From an uncultured Caryophanales bacterium (GTDB lineage: Bacteria > Bacillota_I > Bacilli_A > RFN20 > CAG-826), in the NCBI GenBank assembly GCA_946410525.1, contig CAMKAQ010000002.1, forward strand, positions 1-16,073: a DNA stretch of 16,073 bases, read 5' to 3'. Positions 1 through 7,095 of this stretch are shown here, piece after piece. The translations under genes and the position numbers were made by a program. Each line of letters opens with the position of its first letter. Position 1 is the first letter of the stretch. Under the pieces are notes generated by a model, which was given only the letters and a program-made list of their open reading frames with translations, was not told the DNA's origin and made no database searches.

Positions 1-192
1 AACGGACAGTCACAAGGCGCGTTTCCGCCGGAAGTGCTAAAGCAAATGCAGCAAAACGGTCAGTTGACAAAGAATACACTGGTTTGGAAACAAGGCATGG
101 CAAATTGGGAAAAGGCAGGAACGAGAGAAGATTTGCAGGGGCTTTTTGTTAATTTGTGCTTTATTTTGCGTAGAGACGGTGGGCTCTGCTAA
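1..192 (+). CDS. C-terminal part of a GYF_2-domain (DUF4339-like) protein, 5' end outside window
   Basis: Reading frame 1 is open from the first base to a TAA at 190-192 (63 codons). Residues 1-49 read like a GYF_2 domain: a Gly-x-Phe-x-x-Glu start (GAFPPEVLKQM), then a conserved-looking core at residues 27-41 (NTLVWKQGMANWEKA) and a closing DLQGLF. This domain is commonly the C-terminal tail of SPFH/virion-core-like or zinc-ribbon proteins of Firmicutes, where it is thought to mediate protein contacts; the main body of this protein lies outside the window, so its function is unknown. The last 14 residues after LQGLF look unrelated to the family and lie over the end of the convergent DUF1846 gene, overlapping it by 32 nt. 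One extra T in the T5 run at 143-147 would instead end the protein as LQGLFC at 151, so an indel is possible. Confidence 0.7.
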   Translation, partial: NGQSQGAFPPEVLKQMQQNGQLTKNTLVWKQGMANWEKAGTREDLQGLFVNLCFILRRDGGLC

Positions 193-1645
193 CCGCTTCT
201 TCAGTGACGTCAATGCCAAGTTTTTTGAAGGTATTGAAGTCGGTTTCCTGAAGGATGACGGATGAATGAGCCTGACATCCTTTGAGTTTTGGAAGTTGCT
301 GAAGGGCGATCTTGGCGAGAGGGTTGCTGTTAGCCTGAATGGCAAGAGCGATAAGGACCTCTTCGGCGTGAAGCCTTGGGTTACGATTGTTAAGCGAATT
401 GACTTTGAGATCTTGGATTGGCTTGATGACCTCTGGGGAAATAAGAGGAATCTTATCGTCGATCTTAGCAAGAACCTTTAAGGCGTTAAGAAGGACGGCA
501 GCAGAGGAACCAAATAATGGGGATCTCTTGCCACAGACGATCTTCTTATTTGGAAGTTCGAGAGAGCAGCATGGAACACCGGTGATTTCCTCTTTCTTAA
601 GGCAAGCGGCAACGACCTTACGGTCAGCGACGCTGATGCCAAGGGTGTTCATAAGCATCTCTTCTTTGGTGACGGCCTCATCTTTGAACTTGCCTAAGAA
701 GTTATTCTTCTTCGCTTGGTAATATCTACGGATGATTTCGGCTTTAGAGGCTTCGATAGCGGCTTCTTCGTTCTTGATGGCAAAGCCAATCATGTTGACA
801 CCCATATCGGTTGGGGAATTGTATGGACTCTTGCCATAAATCTTCTCGAAGATGGCTTTGAGGAGAGGGAAGGTCTCGACATCGCGGTTATAGTTAACAG
901 CTTGTTTGCCATAGGCTTCGAGATGGTATGGGTCAATCATGTTGACGTCTTCGAGATCAGCGGTAGCAGCCTCGTAAGCGAGGTTGACTGGATGCTTTAA
1001 TGGGAGATTCCAAACTGGGAAGCTTTCATATTTCGCATATCCAGCGCGAACACCGCGTTTGTTGTCGTGATAAAGCTGAGAGAGACAGGTTGCCATCTTT
1101 CCGCTTCCAGGGCCTGGAGCAGTAACAACGACGATTGGTCTAGTGGTCTCGATGTATTCGTTTCTTCCAAGGCCTTCCTCGGAAACGACGACTGGGATGT
1201 TGCTTGGATAGCCTTTGATTTCGTAGTGTTTATAGACCTTGATTCCGTTGTTGTTGAGTTTGGTGATGAAAGCGTCAACAAGCGGAAGAGATTGATAGAA
1301 AGAGAAGACGACGCTGCTGACATAAAGTTCAACTTCGTTATAGGCGTCGATAAGTCTTTCGACTTCAGCTTGATAGGTGATACCAAGGTCGTTTCTGACT
1401 TTGTTGGTGTTGATATCGTTTGAGTTAACGACAATAACGACTTCAACCTTGTCCTTCATGCCTAAAAGCATGTGGAGCTTGGTGTCTGGTTTGAATCCTG
1501 GGAGGACTCTGCTGGCGTGATAGTCATCGAAGAGTTTGCCACCAAACTCAAGGTAAAGTTTGTCACCGAAAGAGGCGATTCTCTTCTGGATGTTTTCTCT
1601 TTGAACTTTTAAATACTTGTCGCAGTCGAATGCTATCTTGGCCAT
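161..1645 (-). CDS. DUF1846 family protein
   Basis: A 494-residue protein, the usual full length for the DUF1846 family, which is widespread in Firmicutes and Actinobacteria, structurally known and functionally unassigned. It starts MAKIAFDCDKYLKVQRENI and carries FGGKLFDDYHASRVLPGF at about 34-51, as expected for the family. A glycine-rich, P-loop-like stretch APGPGSGK lies at 176-183; it lacks the first Gly of a strict Walker A, so nucleotide binding is only a suggestion. The C-terminal part has the family-like HSSVILQETDFNTFKKLGIDV. The start has an AAGGGCGGA ribosome site about 6 nt upstream. The gene stands alone: divergent from the acyltransferase-like gene, convergent with the GYF_2 gene. 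No signal peptide or membrane segment, so it is likely cytoplasmic. Family assignment is firm; the biochemical role is not known. Confidence 0.9.
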   Translation of the reverse strand: MAKIAFDCDKYLKVQRENIQKRIASFGDKLYLEFGGKLFDDYHASRVLPGFKPDTKLHMLLGMKDKVEVVIVVNSNDINTNKVRNDLGITYQAEVERLIDAYNEVELYVSSVVFSFYQSLPLVDAFITKLNNNGIKVYKHYEIKGYPSNIPVVVSEEGLGRNEYIETTRPIVVVTAPGPGSGKMATCLSQLYHDNKRGVRAGYAKYESFPVWNLPLKHPVNLAYEAATADLEDVNMIDPYHLEAYGKQAVNYNRDVETFPLLKAIFEKIYGKSPYNSPTDMGVNMIGFAIKNEEAAIEASKAEIIRRYYQAKKNNFLGKFKDEAVTKEEMLMNTLGISVADRKVVAACLKKEEITGVPCCSLELPNKKIVCGKRSPLFGSSAAVLLNALKVLAKIDDKIPLISPEVIKPIQDLKVNSLNNRNPRLHAEEVLIALAIQANSNPLAKIALQQLPKLKGCQAHSSVILQETDFNTFKKLGIDVTEEAVSRAHRLYAK

Positions 1646-1675
1646 ATATATTCCGCCCTTTTAAATTCCTAGATT

Positions 1676-1704
1676 AATATACTATTCATATATATGAACC
1701 ATAA
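1676..1704 (-). promoter_or_regulatory. Weak candidate promoter of the DUF1846 gene with a 14-bp palindrome in its spacer
   Basis: On the minus strand TATATT (1676-1681) lies at -10 spacing upstream of the DUF1846 start, 17 nt from a poor -35 (TTATGG). The perfect palindrome TTCATATATATGAA (1685-1698) fills the spacer. It could be an operator or simply AT-rich DNA. No comparably good promoter for the divergent plus-strand gene at 1788 was seen in this 142-nt gap. Confidence 0.3.
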
Positions 1705-1787
1705 AGAAAAATCGTTCCCAGAAGAGAATTTTTTTAATCCCAGATGTTGTTGCAAATGAGGGTCTTTGGACTTATCGTTGTCGAGGT

Positions 1788-2906
1788 ATGATTACCATCA
1801 AAGAAGTCAAAAGCAGAAAAGAACAAAAGGAATTCATTTCCTTCCCAATAAAACTCTACGCAAAATGCCCTTATTTCGTTCCATGCCTCTATATGGACGA
1901 GAAACAGCTATTCAAAAAGAACTACTTCTACTACCAAACTTGCGAGGCAGTTTATTTCAATGCCTACAAGGACGGAAAGATGGTTGGAAGAATCCAAGGG
2001 ATCCTTCAGAAAGCCGCTAACGAAAAATGGAACCAGAAGAGAGTCAGGTTTGGCAGATTCGATTTCATTGACGACATAGAAGTCGCTAAAGCTTTGCTCG
2101 ATAAGGTAGCGGAATGGGGCAAGACCCTAGGGATGAACGAAATGGTTGGCCCAATGAACTTCAGCGACATGGAAAGAGAAGGCCTTCTCGTCGATGGCTA
2201 TGAAGAGATGAGCACTTTCGAAGAGAACTACGCTTACCCATATTACAAAGAACACCTCGAGAAGCTTGGTTACAAAGTTGAAGCGAGATGGACCGAATCG
2301 ATTCTCAAAGCCCCAAAAGAGCACGACGCGAAAATCAAAACCATTGCTGATCACTTAATGAAGAGATACAACCTTCACTTTGTGAAGGAAGGTTCCACTA
2401 ACCAGATACTCAACAAATACGGAAAAGCCTTCTTCGACATCGTCGAGGAATCCTATAACCACATCTATGGCAGCGTTCCTTTCCTTGATGCTCAAATCAA
2501 ATCGATGATCGATTCGTTCAAACTCATCTTAAGCAAAAGATATCTTCACCTCCTTTTAGATGAGAATGAAGAGATAGTCGCTTTCGCTTTAGCGTTCCCT
2601 CGTGTCGGCGAGGCTATTAAGAAATCTAACGGCCATTTGACCCCTGCCGCTTTATTCCGTTTGCTCCCAATCATCAAACGTTCACGTTATTTAGACCTCG
2701 GGCTTATAGGCGTCAAAAAGAAATACCTCGACAGCGGTGTCGCCTGGATCATCCTTTCGATGCTTATGGAACAACTTGAATCAGGAGAAATAATCTCCGT
2801 TGATACCAACTTAAACTTAGAAGACAATCTCGCGATGACGAACAATTGGAACCGTTTTGACAGAAAGATCGTCAAAAAATACGCGACTTTTGTCAGGGAT
2901 ATTTAA
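1788..2906 (+). CDS. Two-domain GNAT-fold (acyl-CoA acyltransferase-like) protein of the YghO-like type
   Basis: A 372-residue soluble protein. The N-terminal half looks like a GNAT-type acyltransferase: YFNAYKDGKMVGRIQGILQK at about 56-75 resembles the strand-turn motif that binds acyl-CoA, followed by RFGRFDFIDD (87-96) and the segment at 121-140 that starts GPMNFSDMEREGLLVDGY, which I associate with YghO-like hypothetical acyltransferases. YYKEHLEKLGY (152-162) fits the end of a GNAT domain. The second half (about 185-372) repeats GNAT-like features, including LDENEEIVAFALAFPRV. The substrate is unknown. The start is set by the family-like N-terminus MITIKEVKSRKEQKEFISFP. A GAGGT (1783-1787) touches the ATG with no spacer and no upstream in-frame start was found, so initiation may not use a standard Shine-Dalgarno site. 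It converges on the next gene with a gap of only 16 nt. Confidence 0.65.
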   Translation: MITIKEVKSRKEQKEFISFPIKLYAKCPYFVPCLYMDEKQLFKKNYFYYQTCEAVYFNAYKDGKMVGRIQGILQKAANEKWNQKRVRFGRFDFIDDIEVAKALLDKVAEWGKTLGMNEMVGPMNFSDMEREGLLVDGYEEMSTFEENYAYPYYKEHLEKLGYKVEARWTESILKAPKEHDAKIKTIADHLMKRYNLHFVKEGSTNQILNKYGKAFFDIVEESYNHIYGSVPFLDAQIKSMIDSFKLILSKRYLHLLLDENEEIVAFALAFPRVGEAIKKSNGHLTPAALFRLLPIIKRSRYLDLGLIGVKKKYLDSGVAWIILSMLMEQLESGEIISVDTNLNLEDNLAMTNNWNRFDRKIVKKYATFVRDI

Positions 2907-2922
2907 ATATTTGCAGAAATTA

Positions 2923-3246
2923 TTAGTTCTTTTGAGGTTTTTGAGAAGCCTGTTCTTTTTGAAGCTGTTTCCTTCTCTCCATTTGCTGTTTTAGGAACTT
3001 CGCTTCAAGTTCTTTTTGTTTCTTGATCTCTTCCTCTTTTTTCTTTTCTAGCTCATCAAAGTGCTCTTTCACTTCTTCTTGAATGGCAGCGTCTTTGAAT
3101 TTGAGGAATCCGTTGCGATAAGCAATCTCGAAAGAATAGAGTCTCCCATTACTCAGTTGGAGATACTGTCCTTCGATTTTCATGATGGTGAGGGTCGTGC
3201 CTTCTTCGGTGAGAACCTTTTGGCCAATGACTTTGTTAATGTCCAT
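2923..3246 (-). CDS. Small protein: N-terminal beta domain plus Lys/Glu coiled coil
   Basis: I take the ATG at 3246 (107 residues, MDINKVIGQKVLTEEG...), because GGAGGAG lies 4 nt upstream; a longer reading from 3297 adds 17 residues but lacks such a site. Residues 1-50 form a small, probably beta-rich domain (GQKVLTEEGTTLTI, YLQLSNGRLYSFEIAYRNGFLKF). Similar short domains, where an IGxKV..G start is followed by a tyrosine/phenylalanine-rich strand and FLKxxDxxIQ, occur at the N-terminus of uncharacterised proteins in Bacilli and Mollicutes; that link is from memory and tentative. Residues about 55-107 are almost entirely Lys, Glu and Gln and should form a charged helix or coiled coil. No membrane segment or catalytic motif. 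Function unknown. It probably has its own promoter in the 178-nt gap upstream. Confidence 0.7.
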   Translation of the reverse strand: MDINKVIGQKVLTEEGTTLTIMKIEGQYLQLSNGRLYSFEIAYRNGFLKFKDAAIQEEVKEHFDELEKKKEEEIKKQKELEAKFLKQQMERRKQLQKEQASQKPQKN

Positions 3247-3250
3247 TTGT

Positions 3251-3257
3251 CTCCTCC
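3251..3257 (-). promoter_or_regulatory. Ribosome binding site that fixes the start at 3246
   Basis: The minus strand reads GGAGGAG-ACAA-ATG, a near-ideal Shine-Dalgarno sequence with 4 nt to the ATG at 3246. It supports the 107-residue start over the 124-residue one. Confidence 0.8.
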
Positions 3258-3293
3258 ATTCTTGCTTAGCGCCTGAAAACATAGGAATTATCG

Positions 3294-3318
3294 CCACTTA
3301 AAACATGTCCATAAGTGG
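3294..3318. repeat. Inverted repeat upstream of the small coiled-coil gene
   Basis: CCACTTA (3294-3300) and TAAGTGG (3312-3318) are perfect 7-bp arms around an 11-nt loop, about 50 nt upstream of the start at 3246. No U-tract suggests termination on the minus strand; on the plus strand TTTT follows. It could be an operator or the leader hairpin of the downstream gene. No clear sigma-A promoter was recognised around it. Confidence 0.35.
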
Positions 3319-3380
3319 TTTTAAACTATGTTCCCTTTATTCCATAATAACTTATTTTTTGGATAAATTGTAAGAAAAAT

Positions 3381-3404
3381 GAAAAAGCACGGATGTGTCC
3401 GTGC
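3381..3404 (-). terminator. Intrinsic terminator of the 131-residue membrane protein gene
   Basis: Minus strand: perfect 7-bp stem GCACGGA/TCCGTGC with the 4-nt loop CACA, followed directly by TTTTTC. It lies about 20 nt after the stop of the gene ending at 3425. Confidence 0.85.
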
Positions 3405-3424
3405 ATTTCTCGTTTTAATCGTTT

Positions 3425-3820
3425 TTACATGACATTCATCACAAAGAGGATGAAACGGCCAATCGCCGCTAAACCTAAGATAATGAACGCAATGCCATAG
3501 ATAATGCCGATGGTGCTAAACGTTGTATCTGAGCTCTTACGAAGTTTAATAAGCGTCAACGGAGCGAAGACAATGCTAATGAGGAGTGTTAGCACAGAGG
3601 CTCCAAAGACCGGAACGAACACGACGAAAGCGGCAATCGCGGCGCCAATCGCGTCTCCATACTCTCCTGTTTTGCCTGCTTCCAATATTTCTTGGAAGTT
3701 AATGCTCCAGATGAGCCATGAGCACATCGCGACAATAATGATGGCGATCGTTGCGCAGACAAACAAAGGTGTTTGCTTATTCTCGGGGACCTTGCCCTCA
3801 TCGTCATAGACATCTCTCAT
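3425..3820 (-). CDS. Small integral membrane protein, function unknown
   Basis: 131 residues. A short charged cytoplasmic-type N-terminus (MRDVYDDEGKVPENK) precedes hydrophobic segments at about 18-40, 58-91 (long enough for one or two passes) and 103-128. A positively charged turn (IKLRKSSD, 91-98) lies between the last two. I recognise no family and no catalytic or transport motif. The start is supported by AGGAGAT 6 nt upstream. It appears to be a single-gene unit: a sigma-A-like promoter sits directly upstream, overlapping nothing but the 3' end region of the surface-protein gene, and a strong terminator follows the stop. Confidence 0.7.
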   Translation of the reverse strand: MRDVYDDEGKVPENKQTPLFVCATIAIIIVAMCSWLIWSINFQEILEAGKTGEYGDAIGAAIAAFVVFVPVFGASVLTLLISIVFAPLTLIKLRKSSDTTFSTIGIIYGIAFIILGLAAIGRFILFVMNVM

Positions 3821-3849
3821 GGATTAATCTCCTATGTGAAGTTTTCTCA

Positions 3850-3877
3850 ATTGTATTTTACCACTTGGAAAAGGCAA
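3850..3877 (-). promoter_or_regulatory. Sigma-A-type promoter of the 131-residue membrane protein gene
   Basis: Minus strand TTGCCT (3872-3877), 16-nt spacer, TACAAT (3850-3855), about 30 nt upstream of the ATG at 3820. It lies immediately after the stop codon of the surface-protein gene (3880), so this gene can be expressed apart from the upstream one. Confidence 0.6.
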
Positions 3878-3879
3878 GT

Positions 3880-5952
3880 TTACACAGAGCTCGCGTATGT
3901 GGCGACAAATGTAATTGTCGAGTTGGCATAAGGCTCAAGGTTGTATTCTTCCAAATCACCTGTCATAAGAGTCTCGCCGGTTTCTTCACAGTACCAGCCC
4001 ATAAAGTATCGGTATTGCTCTTCTGGCTCGGCGTCTGGGTCATATTTGGTTGGTGGCTCATAATCGTTAAAGGTGACGCCGTAGTACGCCATCTGATAAT
4101 CGTCTTGGAGAACAGTACCATCGTCATCAAGGAAAATGACGTGAGCGCTTAGCGCAGTGACAACATATGAAGCAATGAGGCTTGTGTCTCCAGTGACAAC
4201 AATCTCGGTTTCTTCGTTAAGAGAATTTCCGTCACTATCGTAGAAACCGTTGAAGCTATAGCATCCATTTGTATCTGGTTCTCTATAGAAATCAAAACCG
4301 CCGGTGTCTTCGCAACTATAGAAGTTGACGGTTCCACCATAGGTTGTTTGGGCCGTGCCAAGAACAGTTTCACCATCGTAATCGTAGTAAGTGACCGTGT
4401 AGTATCTGTCGCCTTCTTCGAAGATTGCGTAATATTCGTCATCGCCTTCGATGAAGTCAAGAACCTCCATAGGCATTTCTTCACTGCCGATCTCCTCTAC
4501 CCATCCAGCAAAGAAGAAGACGCTTGTGTCTGTTGGTTCTTTGTAAGGCTCGTCACTATATGGGTACATGATCCTATCGCCAAGAACACCAGTCTGTTCG
4601 GCAAGAATCACAGTTCCATCTTCGTTATAGAAGGTAATCGTGTAAGTCTTCGTCTCTTCGCTGAAGACGGCATAATAATCTTGGTCGTTGTATGCGTAAT
4701 AGAGGGTGTCGTACGCCTCTCCTCCAACAGTCATTGCCCACCCCAAGAATGTGCATACGGTTTCGCCAACCGTTCTGCTTTCTGCAATGTCTTCAAGGCT
4801 CGTTTCTCCTTTATAGACAACTTCTTCTCCGTATTCAGCGATTTGGGTGTAAAGGAGCTCTGTTCCGTCTTCGTTCCAGAAGTTAATTGTGTAAGTCGGA
4901 ATAGGCGGGACGAAAGAATAGTTCTTCTCAAAATAAACCTGAGAAGAAGACTCTCCGCCATATGTACTTGTTGCGGATATGGTCAGTTTGAGACCGTTGT
5001 CTCCACCGTCCATTCCACCAACGTAGAACGACTGTGTCGCACTTAAGTCGGTGACTTCATAAATCCTGGTGAGCTTCTCGTAGTCTTCTTCTCTGTCGAT
5101 GAAACTTTCTCCATCAGGGTCTTCTTCAATAGGCTCATCACTGTATGGTTCTCTATATGGGTTGCCACTGCTTTCAATGGTCTCAGGATAATTGGCATAG
5201 TCGCCAACGATCTTGGCTTCTAAAGAGCCGTATTCGTAATAGCCATAAGGATCCTCAATGTTGATTTTGCCATCGAGGCACTGGGTCTCCTCGTTGAGAG
5301 AGAAGTCCGCAGTGATCACGAAGTCGGAAGCAGGAATGTCGTTGGTCTTAACCCTCTCGCTGAAGACGCCGTAGGTATGGTCTCCGTCTATGACCGAGAC
5401 GGAAAGACGGTAGGTTGTCGACGGAGTGAGATCGGTGAATCTTCCTTCCTCAAAGGCAAAGAAGCCTTCATCGTTATCTGCTGTCTCTTCCTCAGGGAAA
5501 TAGGATTCGAGTTCAAAGAACTGCTCATATTTCTCGAGACGATTTTCAAGAACGACGACAGCAGAGTCCGCGTTCTTGTAATTTAATTCGAAAGAGTATG
5601 AGAGTGTATTAGCCGTGCTCTCATATTTGAATTCATTAACAGACGGAACAAAGATAGCAGAAGCAACAACCACAACTGTAGCTGTGGCCACTGCTGCTGC
5701 AGTTCCTCCGGCAACAGCTGCGCTAGTGCTGACGGCAGCAGTTGAAGAGGCGGCCGCGGTAGTCGTTGTCGTAGCCGCGGTAGTTGCTGTTTGAGCAGCG
5801 GTCGAGCTCGCCGATGAGAGAGTCTCCTGCTCCTCAAGTTTTTTCGTATCTATGGAGACGTGATGGGCGTTTGCGTGACTATGAAAAGTATTGGAGCGGA
5901 TTTGGCACTCCTTGTTAATTCCTCCATAGTAACGGTTGGTATAGTCGCCCAT
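3880..5952 (-). CDS. Large acidic surface protein with InlB B-repeats and FN3-like domains
   Basis: 690 residues. Residues 1-40 are hydrophilic and His-rich (HSHANAHH, 24-31). Residues 46-78 are almost only Ala, Thr and Ser. A hydrophobic stretch, about 79-103 (AAAVATATVVVVASAIFV), is the only membrane segment. Beyond it come two beta-sandwich-like, perhaps FN3-like regions (about 105-205 and 206-345), then four InlB B-type (Listeria-Bacteroides) repeats starting near 354, 437, 517 and 602, each opening with an aromatic strand plus a (D/E)DG turn (YTINFWNEDGTE, YTITFYNEDGTV, YTVTYYDYDGET, HVIFLDDDGTV) and mostly closing with (F/Y)xGW. Such repeats are extracellular adhesion or spacer modules. 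No N-terminal signal peptide, lipobox, LPXTG or C-terminal anchor is visible, so topology is best read as a type II single-pass protein with the C-terminus outside. The exported part is rich in Glu, Asp and Tyr. The start lacks a Shine-Dalgarno site and an in-frame TGA lies just upstream. It begins 19 nt after the mscS stop, so it is probably cotranscribed. Confidence 0.8.
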   Translation of the reverse strand: MGDYTNRYYGGINKECQIRSNTFHSHANAHHVSIDTKKLEEQETLSSASSTAAQTATTAATTTTTAAASSTAAVSTSAAVAGGTAAAVATATVVVVASAIFVPSVNEFKYESTANTLSYSFELNYKNADSAVVVLENRLEKYEQFFELESYFPEEETADNDEGFFAFEEGRFTDLTPSTTYRLSVSVIDGDHTYGVFSERVKTNDIPASDFVITADFSLNEETQCLDGKINIEDPYGYYEYGSLEAKIVGDYANYPETIESSGNPYREPYSDEPIEEDPDGESFIDREEDYEKLTRIYEVTDLSATQSFYVGGMDGGDNGLKLTISATSTYGGESSSQVYFEKNYSFVPPIPTYTINFWNEDGTELLYTQIAEYGEEVVYKGETSLEDIAESRTVGETVCTFLGWAMTVGGEAYDTLYYAYNDQDYYAVFSEETKTYTITFYNEDGTVILAEQTGVLGDRIMYPYSDEPYKEPTDTSVFFFAGWVEEIGSEEMPMEVLDFIEGDDEYYAIFEEGDRYYTVTYYDYDGETVLGTAQTTYGGTVNFYSCEDTGGFDFYREPDTNGCYSFNGFYDSDGNSLNEETEIVVTGDTSLIASYVVTALSAHVIFLDDDGTVLQDDYQMAYYGVTFNDYEPPTKYDPDAEPEEQYRYFMGWYCEETGETLMTGDLEEYNLEPYANSTITFVATYASSV

Positions 5953-5971
5953 AAAATGTCAGGAAATTGTA

Positions 5972-6985
5972 TTAGTTTTCAGAATTCTGTGCAGGTTTTG
6001 CAGCAGATTTTGGGTTTTCTCTCTTTTCGGAAGGATCGCGGTAAGAAAGTGAGATCTGGTTGAATGGGATGTCGACTCCGTTGTTGACGAAGAGAAGATA
6101 GAGCTCTCTGTTAAGAGCACGTTCGACGGCAAATCTATCTTTCTCGTCACAATGGCAAGCAATCTTAAGATCGACGCTCGAAGCGCTTAAGGCAGAGACA
6201 CCGAGGTATTCAGGTTCACCAACCATCTGAGGGATGTTGGCTTTGATCTCATTGAGGTTGTTACGGATGATTTCCTCAACGCGTGGGAGGTTCTCGTTGT
6301 AGTCGATGGTGATGACCGCTAAAGCGAGAGATGGGTTCTCACTGAGGTTAACGACTGTGGTGATGTGAGAGTTATTGATGGTTTTGACGTTGCCGGAAAG
6401 GTCAACAATCTTGGTCGTGGTAAGACCGATTTCGGTAACGGTTCCGTAATAGTCATCGATGACGACGATATCGCCGACTTTGAATTCGCTTTCGAAGACG
6501 ATGTTAAGACCAGCGATGATGTCACTGATGAGTGACTGGGCACCAAGACCAATGATAAGAGCGATGATGCCAGCGCTAACAAGAAGTGCGGTTGAGTTAA
6601 CGCCCCAAACGGCAATAACGAGAAGGATTGAAACAATGAGTCCCGCGTAACGGGCAAAGGAAGCTAAGAGGCTGAGGGTTGTCTTGGTTTTGGAGGAAAC
6701 TCCTTTTGGAAGACGGAGGATGAGGTTGAGCGCATTAGCGATGCCCATGCAAAGGCAGATGTAATAGATGCTGCCGAGGATGCGTGGCCAGACATCATCG
6801 AAGCCGCCAGTCATTGGGAAGGAGAGCCTAAGGCTTGTAGCAATGAGTTTACCTTTCCAGATTGTTGGAGCAAGACTCATGACAACAACATAAGCGACGG
6901 CAAGAATCCATAAAACGATTCCTGAGATGAGGTTGACTTTCTGTCTCTTGGACATTGAAAGCCATTTTTCTTTGAGGTTTGACAT
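5972..6985 (-). CDS. mscS: Small-conductance mechanosensitive channel, MscS family
   Basis: 337 residues from the ATG at 6985, chosen because AGGAGA lies 5 nt upstream; a frame opening at 7006 adds 7 residues without a ribosome site. Membrane segments at about 18-38, 67-91, 106-128 and 133-158; the last is the pore helix, with the Gly/Ala-rich GLGAQSLISDIIAGLNIVFE (146-165) that marks the family, followed by the beta domain (FKVGDIVVIDDYYGTVTEIGLTTTKI, 168-193) and the cytoplasmic alpha/beta vestibule. MscS channels open when membrane tension rises on hypoosmotic shock and release solutes. The last about 20 residues are Lys/Asn/Pro-rich and look dispensable. It has one more N-terminal helix than E. 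coli MscS. The surface-protein gene follows after 19 nt. No clear promoter was seen between ssrA and this gene. Confidence 0.93.
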   Translation of the reverse strand: MSNLKEKWLSMSKRQKVNLISGIVLWILAVAYVVVMSLAPTIWKGKLIATSLRLSFPMTGGFDDVWPRILGSIYYICLCMGIANALNLILRLPKGVSSKTKTTLSLLASFARYAGLIVSILLVIAVWGVNSTALLVSAGIIALIIGLGAQSLISDIIAGLNIVFESEFKVGDIVVIDDYYGTVTEIGLTTTKIVDLSGNVKTINNSHITTVVNLSENPSLALAVITIDYNENLPRVEEIIRNNLNEIKANIPQMVGEPEYLGVSALSASSVDLKIACHCDEKDRFAVERALNRELYLLFVNNGVDIPFNQISLSYRDPSEKRENPKSAAKPAQNSEN

Positions 6986-6990
6986 ATAAA

Positions 6991-6996
6991 TCTCCT
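6991..6996 (-). promoter_or_regulatory. Ribosome binding site that fixes the mscS start at 6985
   Basis: Minus strand AGGAGA, 5 nt before the ATG at 6985. The alternative start at 7006 lies upstream of this site, inside the U-tract of the hairpin at 7005-7029, which argues against it. Confidence 0.8.
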
Positions 6997-7004
6997 GAGA
7001 TAAC

Positions 7005-7029
7005 AAAAAAATCTTACCACTATGTGGTA
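7005..7029 (-). terminator. Hairpin plus U7 in the mscS leader: second terminator or attenuator
   Basis: Minus strand TACCAC-ATA-GTGGTA, then AGA and seven T (7005-7011). It is the shape of an intrinsic terminator but lies only about 9 nt before the mscS ribosome site and about 65 nt after the tmRNA 3' end. It may back up the ssrA terminator or limit read-through into mscS. Confidence 0.5.
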
Positions 7030-7060
7030 GGAGATTAATACATTCATTTTCGTTGAATAT

Positions 7061-7083
7061 AAAAAACCAGGCCTCGAGCCTGG
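7061..7083 (-). terminator. Intrinsic terminator of the tmRNA gene
   Basis: Minus strand CCAGGC-TCGAG-GCCTGG followed by TTTTTT, starting 13 nt past the CCA end of the tmRNA. Confidence 0.85.
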
Positions 7084-7095
7084 GATTTTATTGGT

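Noticed and set aside
298..307. Reading RGGDQ in GdpP as an active diguanylate cyclase site
   Set aside because: This refers to residues 298-307 of the protein at 12431-14455. The motif sits at the end of the domain as in other GdpP proteins, while the true GGDEF position reads TDSYF, so the domain is degenerate.
300..320. Sign of UGA being read as tryptophan (Mollicutes code)
   Set aside because: Searched through the genes: walJ ends at TGA within the ATGA overlap, and Trp residues in the proteins are encoded by TGG. Standard bacterial code fits everywhere.
2899..2910. Perfect 12-bp palindrome ATATTTAAATAT between convergent genes
   Set aside because: Only A and T, overlaps the stop codon, weak as a terminator stem; likely chance in an AT-rich gap.
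4348..5046. Long plus-strand open frame (232 codons) inside the surface-protein region
   Set aside because: It is antisense to the InlB-repeat gene; the Glu/Asp/Tyr codons of that gene leave few stops on the other strand. The product has no domain and no ribosome site was seen.
5640..5840. Possible DNA tandem repeat or microsatellite
   Set aside because: It is the Ala/Thr/Ser codon tract of the surface protein. The codons vary and no fixed unit repeats.
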